From Allacma fusca (Eukaryota; Arthropoda; Collembola; Symphypleona; Sminthuridae), in assembly GCA_947179485.1 (NCBI GenBank), contig OX359245.1, positions 31,731,067 through 31,795,066 on the forward strand: a stretch of 64,000 bases of DNA. The letters are read 5' to 3'. A program made the translations under genes and the position numbers. Shown here piece by piece: positions 44,882 through 57,052 of this stretch. Position 1 is the stretch's first letter; the number at the start of each line of letters is the position of its first letter. The notes beneath the pieces are model-generated. The model ran no database searches. It had not been told where the DNA came from and worked only from the letters and a program-made list of their open reading frames with translations.

Positions 44882-45897
44882 AGTCGTTAAAGATACCAAA
44901 TTAGCTATTGCATGTTCAGTCTACAGCGATTTTAATAAAATGAAAATTGTCTACGTACAGGTAATGTGGCCAGGTAAAATCCACGCAAATAATCCATGCA
45001 ATGAATCCACTGTTTTTGAGGTGACTGCATGCAGACCATTTTAACTATAGCTGAAAATACTCTTCAGCTATAGCCATGTTTCCTCTCGCGAAATATTGTT
45101 CTGATCCCTCAATTAAAACACTAGCCTAATTCAAACGAATGTGTATATTTAAATGCATACGAAATACATAATGGACGAAGATTTTTGCTAAGGACTTTTG
45201 ATAGGAATGAGGCTGATAGGGACTAACCCATGGATACTACACGGCTGAGTGGACTGAATATTAGAATGCTACTTGGGATTATTAGGGTTAGACGACTTTC
45301 CTGTACACATTTCCTGTACATAGACTCGTGTTCGGATATATTCCCTCTGAATATTTTCCCTCCGAACATATTCCCTCCTTGAGAGGAGATATTCCCTCGG
45401 ACTGTTGTATAAACATCCAATAAAATTAAGCTCAAATGGCAACCAAATCTAACAACAACCAATACATAATTCAGTACGGTAGGAATATCCAGATTACCAT
45501 GTTAAAAAGAAGCTGAGAGTGATGAATGAATGTGTTTTTGCTTTTTGAGGAGTTATTTATGCTAACCATTTTATTAGTTCTAATTATTTATAATTACCCG
45601 ATAGTAAAAGCAATAATTCAGTTACAGAAGAAAATAGTACGGATCAAATTTCAGGCATAAAAATATCTACGAGTATAGCTACATAATTACTCTTGAATGA
45701 AATAATGAAGACAATATTGAACGGCTTTTAGAAACTCAGTGTGGTTGTTATATATGTACATACCTGTACTTCTTGATTCTGCATTATATTTCGCAGCCTA
45801 GAATCAATGGAAATACTTTTCTTCTTCCTTCCAATTATACATTTTGCTCCTTATGCGTTTAAACAACCTATACGTATAGATGATTATACGTTTAGAT

Positions 45898-47116
45898 TAG
45901 TGCCCCTCATGGGTACAGGTTTTACCCGGGTATTTGGGTACAGGTTCAGGTACAGGTACGTATCAGGTACACACTTTTTGTACCCATCCAATTTGGGTAC
46001 AGGTTCAGGTTCAGTCGTTAGATACCTGAAAATTCAGGTTCAGGTTCAGGTATGGGTACAGGTTCAAAAACCAATCTTTTGGGTATAAACCCATCAGGTA
46101 CGGGTACGCACTGGGTAAATACCTGAACCTGAATGTAAAATACCTAAACTTTCAGGTACTTCTCAGTCAATCATAATTTCCAAGTAACGCCTGTAAAGGT
46201 ATTGTTGAGTTTTAAAAATTCATCCGAATTTTTGACCTTGAAACATGTTACATTAAAATTTATATTCTATATAACCTCAGTCATGAAAACTAATTCCACC
46301 ATATAGGAACACGTGACCAGTTACCCAGCATTAGCTGGAATGACCAGAGATTTTTAGCAGTTCCTGGAACTGGAGTACAGATAGAGCGAGCCTTCTCCGA
46401 TGGCCCAGTTTTTCTGACGTATAAACGCTTATACATATAAGAGTGGAGATACGGTAGGAAATGTTTTTTTCTCAAAGCTTGGCTGAAGTTAAAATCTGGG
46501 GAGTTTGAATCGAAAAAAATGTTTTCCATTGCGAAAGCAATTTCAGGTTGCAAAACAAATTCTTAATCGTTTAATTTCTTGGCATTATTGAACGTTTAAA
46601 AAATATTACACTGCGTTTGCATTGTTGCACTGAACTTCTTCATATCGTAGATTTTTTCCATCTGTTACCTTTTCAACCTTTATGTAATCATTTATATCTA
46701 CTGATAATTCCAGTACTTATATATTCATGCTTTGTAAGAATACAAAATATAAGTAAATCTAATATGATTAATTAATTAATTAAGTCAAAATGTCTTGGTG
46801 GCAGATATTTTAATTTTTTATTTCGTGTAATATCTTTGGTAATCTTTTAAATTAGTGCAATCGAAAATACCCGGGTAGGTTCAGGTACTTTTAAAATATA
46901 CCCGGGTACAGGTACTTTTTTGGGTACTTTTTGGGTACAGGTACTTTTCAGGTACAGGTACTCCTGATTTAGTTTGAGTACAGGTACAGGTTCAGGAAAA
47001 TTGAACCCAGGTATTCAGGTACAGGTACGGGTATAGGTTCAAAAAATCCATGTACCCATGATTCAAGTACAGGTACAGGTTCAGGTACAACATTTTTGTA
47101 CCCATGCGGAGCACTA
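45898..47116. mobile_element. hAT-like non-autonomous element nested in the MULE-like element
   Basis: 1219 bp starting TAGTGCCCCTCATGGGTAC and ending GTACCCATGCGGAGCACTA, flanked by the 8-bp duplication GTTTAGAT (45890-45897 and 47117-47124) taken from the host minisatellite. Both subterminal zones (45905-46145 and 46868-47105) are dense in 'ggtacaggttcagg' words. No transposase. Confidence 0.85.
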
Positions 47117-47515
47117 GTTTAGATACCTTATACGTATAGATGATTATACGTTTAGATACCTTATACGTATAGATGATTATACGTATAGATGATTATACGT
47201 TTAGATACCTTATACGTATAGATGATTATACGTTTAGATACCTTATACGTATAGATGATTATACGTTTAGATACCTTATACGTATAGATGATTATACGTT
47301 TAGATACCTTATACGTATAGATGATTATACGTTTAGATACCTTATACGTATAGATGATTATACGTTTAGATACCTTATACGTATAGATGATTATACGTTT
47401 AGATACCTTATACGTATAGATGATTATACGTTTAGATACCTTATACGTATAGATGATTATACGTTTAGATACCTTATACGTATAGATGATTATACGTTTA
47501 GATACCTTATACGTT
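47117..47515. repeat. 33-bp minisatellite in the right inverted end
   Basis: About twelve near-identical units of 33 bp (built from ttatacgtatagatgatta and tacgtttagatacc). Because 33 is a multiple of three, it gives a spurious 11-residue protein repeat (IRIDDYTFRYL). Confidence 0.92.
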
Positions 47516-47669
47516 TAGCGCATTATGCGTATAACTCTATGCGTTTAGCTGTTATACGTTTAGCTCTTTATGCGTTTAGCTAGGATACCAATTATGTCCC
47601 CTATAATAATGTAAATGAATGGAGTCAATTGGAAATTAAAAATTGTAATTGTTAATTACTTTATATGGT

Positions 47670-48335
47670 CTAATCATGGGAAATGCGAACCGTGTCAGTG
47701 TTCAACGAATTTACTTGCGTGAAAGGGAAATCAGGAAATTTGCTAAATAATTTATACAATTGAGTACAGATCCTCTGAATTAGGGACTCAAGCTGACTGA
47801 AGACACAAAGTCTGTACATATGATTTGGGGATGAGTAACCAACTCTAATCACGTATGCCAGGTTCGAAATTAAGGGGCCATAATTCCAGAATCTCTGTGG
47901 TTCAGGACAAAATTCGTGTACACTATATTTAAGTTTGTTAAAATCAGTAACCTCAGCTTTTATCTGTTGAATCTTAAATTTAAGCCCTTTTATTTTACTC
48001 CCCTTTCTATTATTTTTATCACCGTAATTCCCCGCATATTGTGATCCCTTCAAAACCTTCTCAGTTCCAAATTGAGAATTACTTGGAAATATTTTTAAAC
48101 TGAAAATTAGTGACGACCTGTATTGTATCAAACAGTTACTACAAATTCCAGGCCCAATACTTCCATTGCAATAAAAAATCCCATTCACAAACTTCTTATT
48201 AGTGTAATGCTCCCTTGAGCAAGAAAAGTTAAATATCATCAATATTCGTAACATTACATCTCTGTATATTAATGTACTATTTGAGTCTTGTATAAAAAGT
48301 ATTTCAAAATGAAATATAAGCAGCATTACGAACAT
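47670..48335 (-). CDS. Hypothetical secreted or anchored protein (221 aa)
   Basis: ATG at 48335, stop at 47670, one open exon. The first ~20 residues are hydrophobic (MFVMLLIFHFEILFIQ), like a signal peptide. Then comes a Cys-containing segment (CSREHY, CNGSIGPGICSNC), a Lys-rich centre and a C-terminal region with CPEPQRFWNYG. The CxNC pattern faintly recalls OSTM1-type luminal proteins, but I cannot support that family. The length is unusual for chance in such AT-rich DNA. Confidence 0.4.
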   Translation of the reverse strand: MFVMLLIFHFEILFIQDSNSTLIYRDVMLRILMIFNFSCSREHYTNKKFVNGIFYCNGSIGPGICSNCLIQYRSSLIFSLKIFPSNSQFGTEKVLKGSQYAGNYGDKNNRKGSKIKGLKFKIQQIKAEVTDFNKLKYSVHEFCPEPQRFWNYGPLISNLAYVIRVGYSSPNHMYRLCVFSQLESLIQRICTQLYKLFSKFPDFPFTQVNSLNTDTVRISHD

Positions 48336-50515
48336 TTAGTGGCTTGACCTGTGGACTATTTCGATTTACGTCAAAAAAGAGTTTAGACTTATATTATTTT
48401 CCACTAAACTTATAGCTTTCATCCAATTATTACACCCACTTCCGGTTACCCTTAACCTTCAGGATTTTACCCATGAATTGCTCTTGTCTCATTGTAATAC
48501 ACAAAAATCGGAAAATTGGGCTCATATTATCACTATACTCATTAGAATTATTATCATCGTACTCCGCAGGAGCATAACTTTGGAAAATATTTGTCTGTGG
48601 TAAACGACAGAAGTCTGCAACCAGCTCTAAAATTATTGTTTTAAATAGACCTAATAATTATTATGAAATAGGGCTAGTAGGCTAATATACGAGAAGGACC
48701 ACCTTCGATAGTAAATCATAGTGTCTGTAGCGCAATCCGGGTTCTTAAAGTATCCACATACATAATGTGTTTGTTTATGCTAAGTACAAAGAGTTGTGTC
48801 AGACAGTAATTGCGCAGAGTTTAATGTATATTTATGTTATTATTAAGTGAATTAAGTTCATTTAACTCATTAATTGGGCTTTCCAAATAATTTTCGCAAC
48901 CGAATAAATTCCAAGGCTTGCTCAAATAAGTTCATACTTCACCCAGAGAATAGCAAATAAACTCACAATTAGAAAAGCTAATACATAGTATTGCCTAATT
49001 TTGTAAACTTTGAGTAAACTGTGTCTCCCCGAGTTTATAATCCGTAGGATACATGTATAGGATTGGGAATTGGATATTGCGTATATTAGCGAAAGGCACC
49101 ACACTGTATAGTTATATATTTACTGTATTTATCAGCTCGTCCTTATGACATTAAAAAAATTAAGTATCAAATTTTTTGATGACTGCAACGAACGTTTAGG
49201 ATCCCATAATTTTGATTTACAGTGACCACTATTGCTTCCTGTTTTTTTTTATTCAAAAGTACTATTAAAAAAACAAAAAAAAAACAAAAATATCAAAATA
49301 TTCCCTGTTGGCTCACATTGCTCTAGATTTACAAAGTATCGACATCTTTTTCGTTCATTGTAACCCACGTGTGCACACACAATTGTATTTATTTTATGAC
49401 CCCTTTGTCACTTTGTCATTCTCACAGAAATAATTAGAAACACGGGCCAGGAGTGAGAGACAATATTGAAGTATGCCAAACATTTTTAATAAGTCAATGA
49501 CATCATACCAGTTTAAATTGTAAAAAGCTAGCAGTTATTAGAGTCAATAAGATATTCTAAGCTTTAATGCTACTTTCTTCATTGACCAACATCCTAGCAG
49601 CTTACAATGAGACATATGAAGTACAAGTATCCAGTTTCTATTTCCAGTGTACAGTACTACAATTTTATTATTGCTACTGTGTATACATATTGTAGAATTG
49701 ACTCAGTCAAAATTATACTCGGATCCTCCTCTACCCACGCATAATTTGGATTTACCTTTACGAAAAGGAAAAGTAATGAGGGACTGAAGCATATTTGCTG
49801 TGCAAATTTGCACAGCCATTCATACAAAAAACACTATAAAAATATCAAGAAATTGAGCCACTATCCATTATTTATTTCAAATATGATATGAAATATCTAA
49901 AGTGTCGTAACCCATAGCACTATATTTGGTAGGAGTGCCCCTAAAGGAGTGAAATTGGGTTAGCAAGTAAAGCCCCTTCTTAGGAGGAAAAGGATGAAAC
50001 TTAAAAATAATTTAAAATAGTCATATTTTGCCTGTCACAATATTTATAGAAATTATCTTAAGGTCATCATAACAAACTAGTCTACTCAATTACCCGCCCC
50101 CCATAATTATCGTTAATGGACCTGCGTGAGCCTACTATTTCTATATAAATTATACGTATGGGTGATTATTAAATTATTGTTTACCTATACTGGCCGTGGG
50201 AGCCGTTGAAGCCCTAGACAAATAATTGTGTTGGTCTGACAGGCAAGATATTAACTTTGCCAATTTGCGAGCGCAAATAAAAAGGGTATTGCAAGAGTTT
50301 GTCGGGCATTTTTCAATCACAAGTTACAAATGGCTTTCAATCCCAATGGATCCTACAACGATTGAAACGAAATTATTTGTAAACTGTATAGCAATAATTG
50401 AATTGCAATAGCATAAAGTGTGTCCAAAACCAATAAACTATTGAGGTCACCGTTGCGTTCTGACAATTTGATCCAAAACATTAAAAGCCACAAAATATTA
50501 CTATATTACACTAAA
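48336..50515. other. No recognised gene
   Basis: AT-rich intergenic DNA upstream of the ionotropic receptor. No tandem repeat or coding pattern seen. Confidence 0.6.
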
Positions 50516-52483
50516 ATGTGCAGGCAAAGGCGTATCCCTTGCCTTATCGTTTTTGTGATTCTACTATCGTATTTGACTTCAACAGTTTTGACTTCTAACG
50601 AGTCCGAAGGACATATGTGTAGCCTAAACTTATTTTTGGAGAATACAATAATTAAAGCTGTATCTTTTAGCGAGACCGCAGAGAATTTAATTGTAAGATA
50701 CAAAAATATTCCAAAAGTTATACTCAGCTTGGGAAAGAGCTTGGAACTAGACGAACAAAATCGAAGGGCTAATTTCCGTTTGTACGAAACTCGAACATTC
50801 CGCTTTGTAGAACATTGCCAGCATTCAATATTTTTAGGGAATTCAAAACAATCAGAAGATTTCTTCAAAAACTGTGATCACTATCAAATGCATAGTCTTC
50901 AGCAGTTTCCGCTAAATGTTTTACCATATAGGACAAATCATGTGTTTATCGTTCAAAATATTACCACCAGAGGGACCTTACTTGAACAGGAGTGTGTGAG
51001 GCAGTTGCAATTCCGAAATGTGTTTCAAGATTCTCAGCTCCGGGAAGTTTACCAAAATTTAATCTCTTTTGAATCTCAAAATTTCCCAGGAGTCTTCCTC
51101 GAGGAATTAAAGTTCCACCATTTTAATTGCGAATCTTACCCAACAAAGTTACATATTGTTAGGGATGGCTCACGAAGACCCATCGGTGGGACGACTTACA
51201 ATTTCTTGAAGGTTCTGGGACAACATTACAATTTCACGTTTCAGTTAAAGCATGAGGGTTATAGGAATTTAAAACAGAACCCCAACGGGACTTGGAATGG
51301 CTTTATCGGCGATCTGATAGCAAACAAAGTTGATTTAGCTTTTGCTTTAGGGAATTCTTTCCAACGGAATCCCTACGCCGACTTTACCTCCCACAACCTT
51401 TTCTACAATTTAGTTTTCTTCACTCCACTTCCCCGAGTCCGGATCAAATGGCAGGCAATTTTCTACCCGTTCCACCTCGATGTGTGGTTTTGCATCGGTT
51501 TGTCATACCTGTTTGTTATCCCAAGTTTGGTCGTTACAATTCAAAAATCCCGCCGACACTCCCTTTGGACTTCGATATATCTCTCAGTGGCTTTCCCATT
51601 TTTCGTATTTTTGGAGTATTCAGTCAAGATGCCGAAAAACACTCGATTTCTTACGGGGATGTTTCTGTTCTATGCCATAATAATTAGCACGTGCTTCAAT
51701 AGTAACCTCATTTCTTTCCTTACGTTTCCGGAGTCGGACCCCGTGCCAACGACACAAGAGGAGTTATCAATCATGTCGGACTACAAAGTAGACATTATGC
51801 ACTATCCCGGTGCTGCTTGTGACATACTTTTTAGTACAACGAGAAACCCAATGTATTTGAGGATCAAGTCGAGACTAACGCGAGTCCCACTTGTGAAAGC
51901 GTCGGACTCTTTGGTGCGAACGGCTTTGAATGGGAAATCCGTCACTATTGACTACGATGTCCTGGGTGTGATAAATTCTGCAAATACTTTGACCATCACG
52001 AATGGGTTTGAGCCTGTGAAAATTTCCAGGACATCTATCCTCAGTGTGCCTGTGAGCGCTCTGCTTCGAAAATACTCTCGATACACCGAAGCGTTTTCCC
52101 TGAACGTTAGGAAACTTGAAAGCACGGGACACTTTCTGAAATGGCTCAAGGATATTGTGAGCCATGGTAAAATCAATAGCGTGGCGAGATATAAACAATT
52201 GGGACTACAGGGGGAGAATGAGTTGGTCAAGAAGTTGGAGGAATTGAAAGAGTTGACAACGGCGAGAGCTAACATGAAGCCATTTTCTCTTCACAATTTT
52301 GTATTCTGCATTTTATGTCTCCTTGTCGGGTTTTTTGTGTCTTTTTTGAGTTTCCTCTGTGAGATTTGTTTGAGTTTAAAAGTTTATGCGGAATCTAACG
52401 TTGACAAATATTTTCAGCTGAGGAAGTTCCCGTCACCATTTACTATGGGAAGGGTTCAACATTTATTTAAGGATATGCACTGA
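50516..52483 (+). CDS. Divergent ionotropic receptor (IR family), intronless
   Basis: 655 codons. I choose ATG 50516 because the frame upstream has only a GTG and because this ATG opens a signal peptide (MCRQRRIPCLIVFVILLSYL). A long N-terminal ectodomain is followed by a ligand-binding S1-like region (LHIVRDGSRRPIGGTTYNFL ... WNGFIGDLIANKVDLAFA). TM1 is near residues 322-342 (VWFCIGLSYLFVIPSLVVTI), a second hydrophobic segment near 377-401 (FLFYAIIISTCFNSNLISFL), and the last TM near 593-615 (FVFCILCLLVGFF). The order matches arthropod IRs, which are glutamate-receptor-derived chemosensory channels. The glutamate-binding Arg/Thr/Asp set is not conserved, as usual for divergent IRs. It would act in chemosensory neuron membranes, and the ligand is unknown. 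Single-exon structure suggests tandem or retro-expansion. Confidence 0.85.
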   Translation: MCRQRRIPCLIVFVILLSYLTSTVLTSNESEGHMCSLNLFLENTIIKAVSFSETAENLIVRYKNIPKVILSLGKSLELDEQNRRANFRLYETRTFRFVEHCQHSIFLGNSKQSEDFFKNCDHYQMHSLQQFPLNVLPYRTNHVFIVQNITTRGTLLEQECVRQLQFRNVFQDSQLREVYQNLISFESQNFPGVFLEELKFHHFNCESYPTKLHIVRDGSRRPIGGTTYNFLKVLGQHYNFTFQLKHEGYRNLKQNPNGTWNGFIGDLIANKVDLAFALGNSFQRNPYADFTSHNLFYNLVFFTPLPRVRIKWQAIFYPFHLDVWFCIGLSYLFVIPSLVVTIQKSRRHSLWTSIYLSVAFPFFVFLEYSVKMPKNTRFLTGMFLFYAIIISTCFNSNLISFLTFPESDPVPTTQEELSIMSDYKVDIMHYPGAACDILFSTTRNPMYLRIKSRLTRVPLVKASDSLVRTALNGKSVTIDYDVLGVINSANTLTITNGFEPVKISRTSILSVPVSALLRKYSRYTEAFSLNVRKLESTGHFLKWLKDIVSHGKINSVARYKQLGLQGENELVKKLEELKELTTARANMKPFSLHNFVFCILCLLVGFFVSFLSFLCEICLSLKVYAESNVDKYFQLRKFPSPFTMGRVQHLFKDMH

Positions 52484-52499
52484 AGTTTTTGGTAGATGC

Positions 52500-53310
52500 T
52501 CTGCACATCAAAGGTGTACGCCTATCCTACTTATAGGCCTATTTGTAGGCTATTTATAGGGTTCGAGGATTTTATTAAATAGGCTTGAAGGCAAAATAGG
52601 GTGCAGGAATATACACTTAAAACCTTGCCTACAAAATAGGTAGGCTCATCCGTCTTTGAAATATAGACACATAAGTAGGCTATTGAAACCAGTTTCATTT
52701 AATGGCATATGGAACTGGCAAAATGAAAATCAAAGAATAATCCGCACCAGGTACTGGTATGTTTCGTGGTGCGTTTCAAGCATGAAACGTTGGTGCTATC
52801 TCGCCTTGATATGTGCTAAACCTCACCAAAATTAAAACTTCCAAATATTCGGTAAAGTGAAAACTGCATAACCTCGACCACTGAAATGAAAATTTTGCGT
52901 TTGAACAGTTTAAATTTCAAACAGGATTTATTATGAGATATGTTGTCAGTCAGTTAATAGATTTCCGTTATGATCTGTTCTGCTCTTAGAGACTTTGGCC
53001 AAGGTGACTTAATTCAGAATATTTTATTCCGATTACATTGAGTTGAGACAGTGTTTTTAATTTATTAGAGTAGAATGCCCTTAAATAGTCTGTCAGTAAC
53101 GAAAAGCATACAAGATGTAGGAAGGGTGTAGAATCCGCTGAGCTAATTGGTCAGTGAAATGTATAGGCTTATGAGTAGGCTTGGTGATCCCCATATAGGA
53201 AGCATGTAGGATAGGTTGACCTATTCAGCGGTTAAAATGTAGGCTTATATGTAGGCTCGGTTCAAATTTTATAAATAGGAAGGATATAGGATAGGCTGAG
53301 TCATTTGGAC
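52500..53310. repeat. TAGGC-rich degenerate repeats flanking gene-free DNA
   Basis: Two zones (about 52510-52690 and 53155-53300) rich in 'taggctta/tataggc' words, inverted relative to each other in part. They may be the ends of another decayed element; no TSD was identified. Confidence 0.45.
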
Positions 53311-53324
53311 ACCTTTGCTGCACA

Positions 53325-55129
53325 TAGTGCTGTAATTTGTCCTTTTAGTATTGTATTGTACTTTGGCGAAAAGTACAAAAGTAGTACAACTAAGATATTG
53401 TTTTGTACGCCGAGTTTTGTTTTTGTTTTGTACTTCTATCAGATTGTTTTTGTTTTTGTACAATCTGTATTGTATTGTTCTAAGGTTCTAGAAGACGCTA
53501 GAAATTTGCTAAAGTGATAGTTGTATCTGAGTTCAAGAGCACGTAGGAATTGATTTGTGTAACTTTAGTTGTTTAAAAATTACTTAAAAGATAAAAAAAC
53601 CAGTCATTGACTAATCTCCCATATAAAATGCATTGAATCTGTTGACGGTCGAATTTTGAAGGGTGCAATTATGTGGCACCAACTTATTTGTGAAAAATAC
53701 CTGTAATAACCACATTGTAATTTCCAGAACAACATAATTTCATAAACAATACTCACTACCATTGCTTAAAAGTAGAATTGATAGAGTAGACGCGTGGGCT
53801 CTGTATATATTTTCAATTGGCTCAGCCGTTGGCTTTTGCCACTTATTTCATCGATGTAGAAATGTCCCCTATGCGTGGACTACATTTACAAATCGCAGAT
53901 TTCGTTTGTTAGACTAGGTCTTTTGTCTTTGTTGTCTACCCGCGAACTCAGACTAGATTTATCCAGGTCAACATTTAAATCATACGGTTAGCCAATTTTA
54001 TTGATCAGTACCGATTCATTGGTATCATATCTGATGCGATTGAATTGTCATTAGCCAGTGTTGATTTAATTCATGACCTTTTCATGACATCTTACTAATC
54101 CACATTAAATGTAACCCACAACTAGTACATCTTATCGGTGGCGTCTAATAATCAATATAATAATAATAATAATAGGGTTTTATTGGTCGATATAGTGGCC
54201 TCAGCCGTTACAACCTTTAATAATCAATATGGTGACAGTCAAAGTCATGTGACTATTAGTGACACAGTAAGGTCAATCTGGGGTCATGTGACTATTAGTG
54301 ACACAGGAAGGTCAATCTGGGGTCATGTGACTATTAGTGACACAGGAAGGTCAATCTGAGGTCATGTGACTATTAGTCACACGGGAAGGTCAATCTGAGG
54401 TCATGTGACTATTAGTCACACGGGAAGGTCAATCTGAGGTCATGTGACTATTAGTGACACGGGAAGGTCAATCTGAGGTCATGTGACTATTAGTGACACG
54501 GGAAGGTCAATCTGAGGTCATGTGACTATTAGTGACACATTAAGGTCAATCTGAGGTCATGTGACTAATAGTGACACAGTAAGGTCAATCTGAGGTCATG
54601 TGACTATTAGTGACACAGTAAGGTCATGTGACCTCAAATTGACCTTATTGGGTCACCAATAGTCTCATGACAGATTACGGTTTTAAGGGGCGCTTGACCT
54701 ATAATGAAGCTTGGTGAGTAACTAGTAGTAAATCACCTATGATTGACTTTATTGGCGCATTAATGGTCACATGACACTAGAATGACAGACTCAATGTAAG
54801 TAAATATTTTATATGGGCGATAGTAGGTGAATCTACCGATAATTAGTCAATGCCCAGTTTTGTGCTTTGACGTGTTTTTTTAGGATACCAATTACACAAA
54901 TCAATTCCTATGTGCTCTAGAAATCTATTACAACATTCACTTTAGTAAATTTCTAGCGTCTTCTAGAACCTTGAAACAATACAATTTGGATTGTATTGTT
55001 TTTTTCAATTCCTGTTTTGTTTTTGTTTTAGTTTTGTATCTCGAAAATGGATATTGTTTGTTTAGTTTTGTACCAAAGACAAAAACAATACAAAAGTACA
55101 AACTAAACGAGTACAATATTACAGCACTA
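53325..55129. mobile_element. hAT-like non-autonomous element
   Basis: 1805 bp with ends TAGTGCTGTAAT and ATTACAGCACTA and an 8-bp duplication GCTGCACA (53317-53324 and 55130-55137). Long subterminal inverted zones share 'tagaagacgctagaaattt' and TTTTGTTTTTGT-type words. The interior contains a 39-bp minisatellite. No transposase. Confidence 0.86.
54230..54665. repeat. 39-bp minisatellite inside the hAT-like element
   Basis: About ten copies of a 39-bp unit built from ggtcatgtgactattagtga and cacaggaaggtcaatctga. It contains the palindrome GTCATGTGAC-like core. Copies differ at few positions. Confidence 0.92.
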
Positions 55130-55137
55130 GCTGCACA

Positions 55138-56284
55138 TACAAATGTTCAAATTAATAAAAACTGGCCGAATACATTTGCAATGCTATAAAGAATGCTGAA
55201 ATTCGGAAGGTGACGATGGTTCATAAAGGGACGACAATTAAATTTGGATGTTACTTATAATGCTTTTTTTTGTAGATGTTAACTAGACTGCTAGATTGTT
55301 TAGGACTGTTGGTCCAAAATATTTTCAGAGGGGATACTGAAATAGTAAATTTACTTCAAAGATTTCTAAACCGTATTTGCCTGGGATGGTACAATTGCTA
55401 ATTATAATCTGGTAGAATTTATTTATGTTATTTATTTAATTAATTACTTGTTTATGCATTTACACGTTTGTAAATGTTTAGAGTGTGTCACATCATTGTT
55501 CATTCTGATTCTGGATATTGTAATTCACTTGGCCTTTGGCCATTTAATTAGATAGTAGCAAAAATATAAGAAAGAAAAAAGTAATTATTTACCGATTGCA
55601 CATTGTAACAAAAATAAATTTAAAAGTAGGTTTTGTATATGAGCCAAATAAATAATTATATCAATATTTTTGACACTTTTCAAGTTTTAGAAATCAATAA
55701 TAATAAAATTATATTGTTCGTGTATCTCATCTATTTACCGGTATCATAAATTACAGTGTGCTTGCTGATGGCTTCCCTTTCATCGGTCAAAAGATGGTAA
55801 ATAAAAACAGCATTTCTTGCTGATGTCTTAATCACTATATGACCGTGCATTTTAATCCCAGAAACAGCTTAGCATCATTATACTAGTCACTTGTATTTAA
55901 GATCCCATGACAAGATGAGTTACAATTTAAAATCAAAGTTCAGCCAAAGGGATATCACGTACATTGCTTATAAATATGGGTATACCAGCAGAATTCATTA
56001 TTATTGTCGGGATTCATAGAACTGTATTTTTTGCTAAATAATTTCGCTCTTACATATGCAGATGTCTTAAGCATACCGTCGGTGAAGAGGCAAAGATGTC
56101 GTTTAAATTATAACTGGCGAGAGTTTACTTTTACTATAGTAGCTATAGCAAGTATTTAATTAAGAAGGCTACATGCCATGCGTACACTGCGTAAACTGTA
56201 CGTACAAACTTTTACTCCCAATAACATTTGTATTTCACAGTACCCCTTTTTACAGCTGGTTTTCGAACAGCCCCAAACCATTTA
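55138..56284. other. No recognised gene
   Basis: AT-rich DNA between two transposons. Confidence 0.6.
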
Positions 56285-57049
56285 GGGAGCGTTCACAAAT
56301 GACGTCATCAAGATAGTGGGTGGGTGCTAACGGGAGATGATGATGTTGATGACGCAGTGGTAGGGTGGATTTGGCCAAATGATGACGTCATCAACCGACG
56401 AATGTTACCAACGATTGTTTTGCTTAACCGTTAAAAGTTTGAGTCGTTTGAATCAACCTTACTTTACATAAACTTGTGTGAATAGGCAATTTAAAATAAT
56501 CGCTTTAAAAAGAATTAGAAATTCAAACTACAAGCCTATAGCGTACCGATACACCGTTTCACACTATCCAGGAAACCGTTTTTAGGACATCCTAGTACGA
56601 AAAATTCGGGAGATTCTATATAACATTCGGTACAATCCTTTATTCCTTTAAAAGTACCACCATAATTCCAGTATAATAAAAGGAAGCTGAAAACAAATCT
56701 AACTAATGCAGCCTCGCGTGAATTAAATGAATTCCGAAAACTTCATCGTCACCCATCATGGGTTGCACAATTGAAAATGCCATGGAAATTTGCATTTTTG
56801 GCTTTTTGATAATTTTGGGTATATTCAGCCTAGTGCAGACATTTTGGGCATTTTTGCCCCGGTTTTTTCGATAAGACCCACAAATTCGGCATAAAACCCA
56901 GGGCATTTTCAATTGTGCAACCCTGGTGATGATGACGTCATTACATGGGGTGGGTGCGTCGTTTCATCAAATGATGATGATTGATGACAAGTGTGTGACT
57001 GGGTGCCTAAAAACCAGTATTTTGGATGACGTCATTTGTGAACGCTCCC
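56285..57049. mobile_element. MITE with GGGAGCGTTCACAAATGACG ends and TTA duplication
   Basis: 765 bp. Inverted ends GGGAGCGTTCACAAATGACG and complement, flanked by TTA (56282-56284 and 57050-57052), which fits PIF/Harbinger-type 3-bp TWA duplications. It has TGATGACG-rich subterminal words and a smaller nested element at about 56759-56923. Confidence 0.75.
56759..56923. mobile_element. Small nested MITE
   Basis: About 165 bp with inverted ends GGGTTGCACAATTGAAAATG and complement. It lies inside the larger MITE, so it inserted later. No clear duplication found. Confidence 0.6.
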
Positions 57050-57052
57050 TTA

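Larger units (their letters stand above)
44103..47589. mobile_element. MULE-like DNA element with minisatellite-expanded inverted ends
   Basis: Perfect 9-bp duplication AATTATGTC (44094-44102 and 47590-47598) flanks inverted ends GGTTACACCTCTAAACGCAT and the complement of GGTATCCTAGCTAAACGCAT. Both ends consist of AAACGTATA-type words, short on the left (to about 44285) and expanded on the right. A 9-bp TSD suits Mutator-like elements. A hAT-like element is nested at 45898-47116. No transposase recognised. Confidence 0.75.

Noticed and set aside
47173-47583. 136-codon ORF with 11-residue repeats
   Set aside because: A 33-bp minisatellite (multiple of three) in a transposon end; the repeat is DNA-driven.
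50420-50515. Upstream 32-codon extension of the ionotropic receptor
   Set aside because: It starts with GTG; the ATG at 50516 begins a clear signal peptide.
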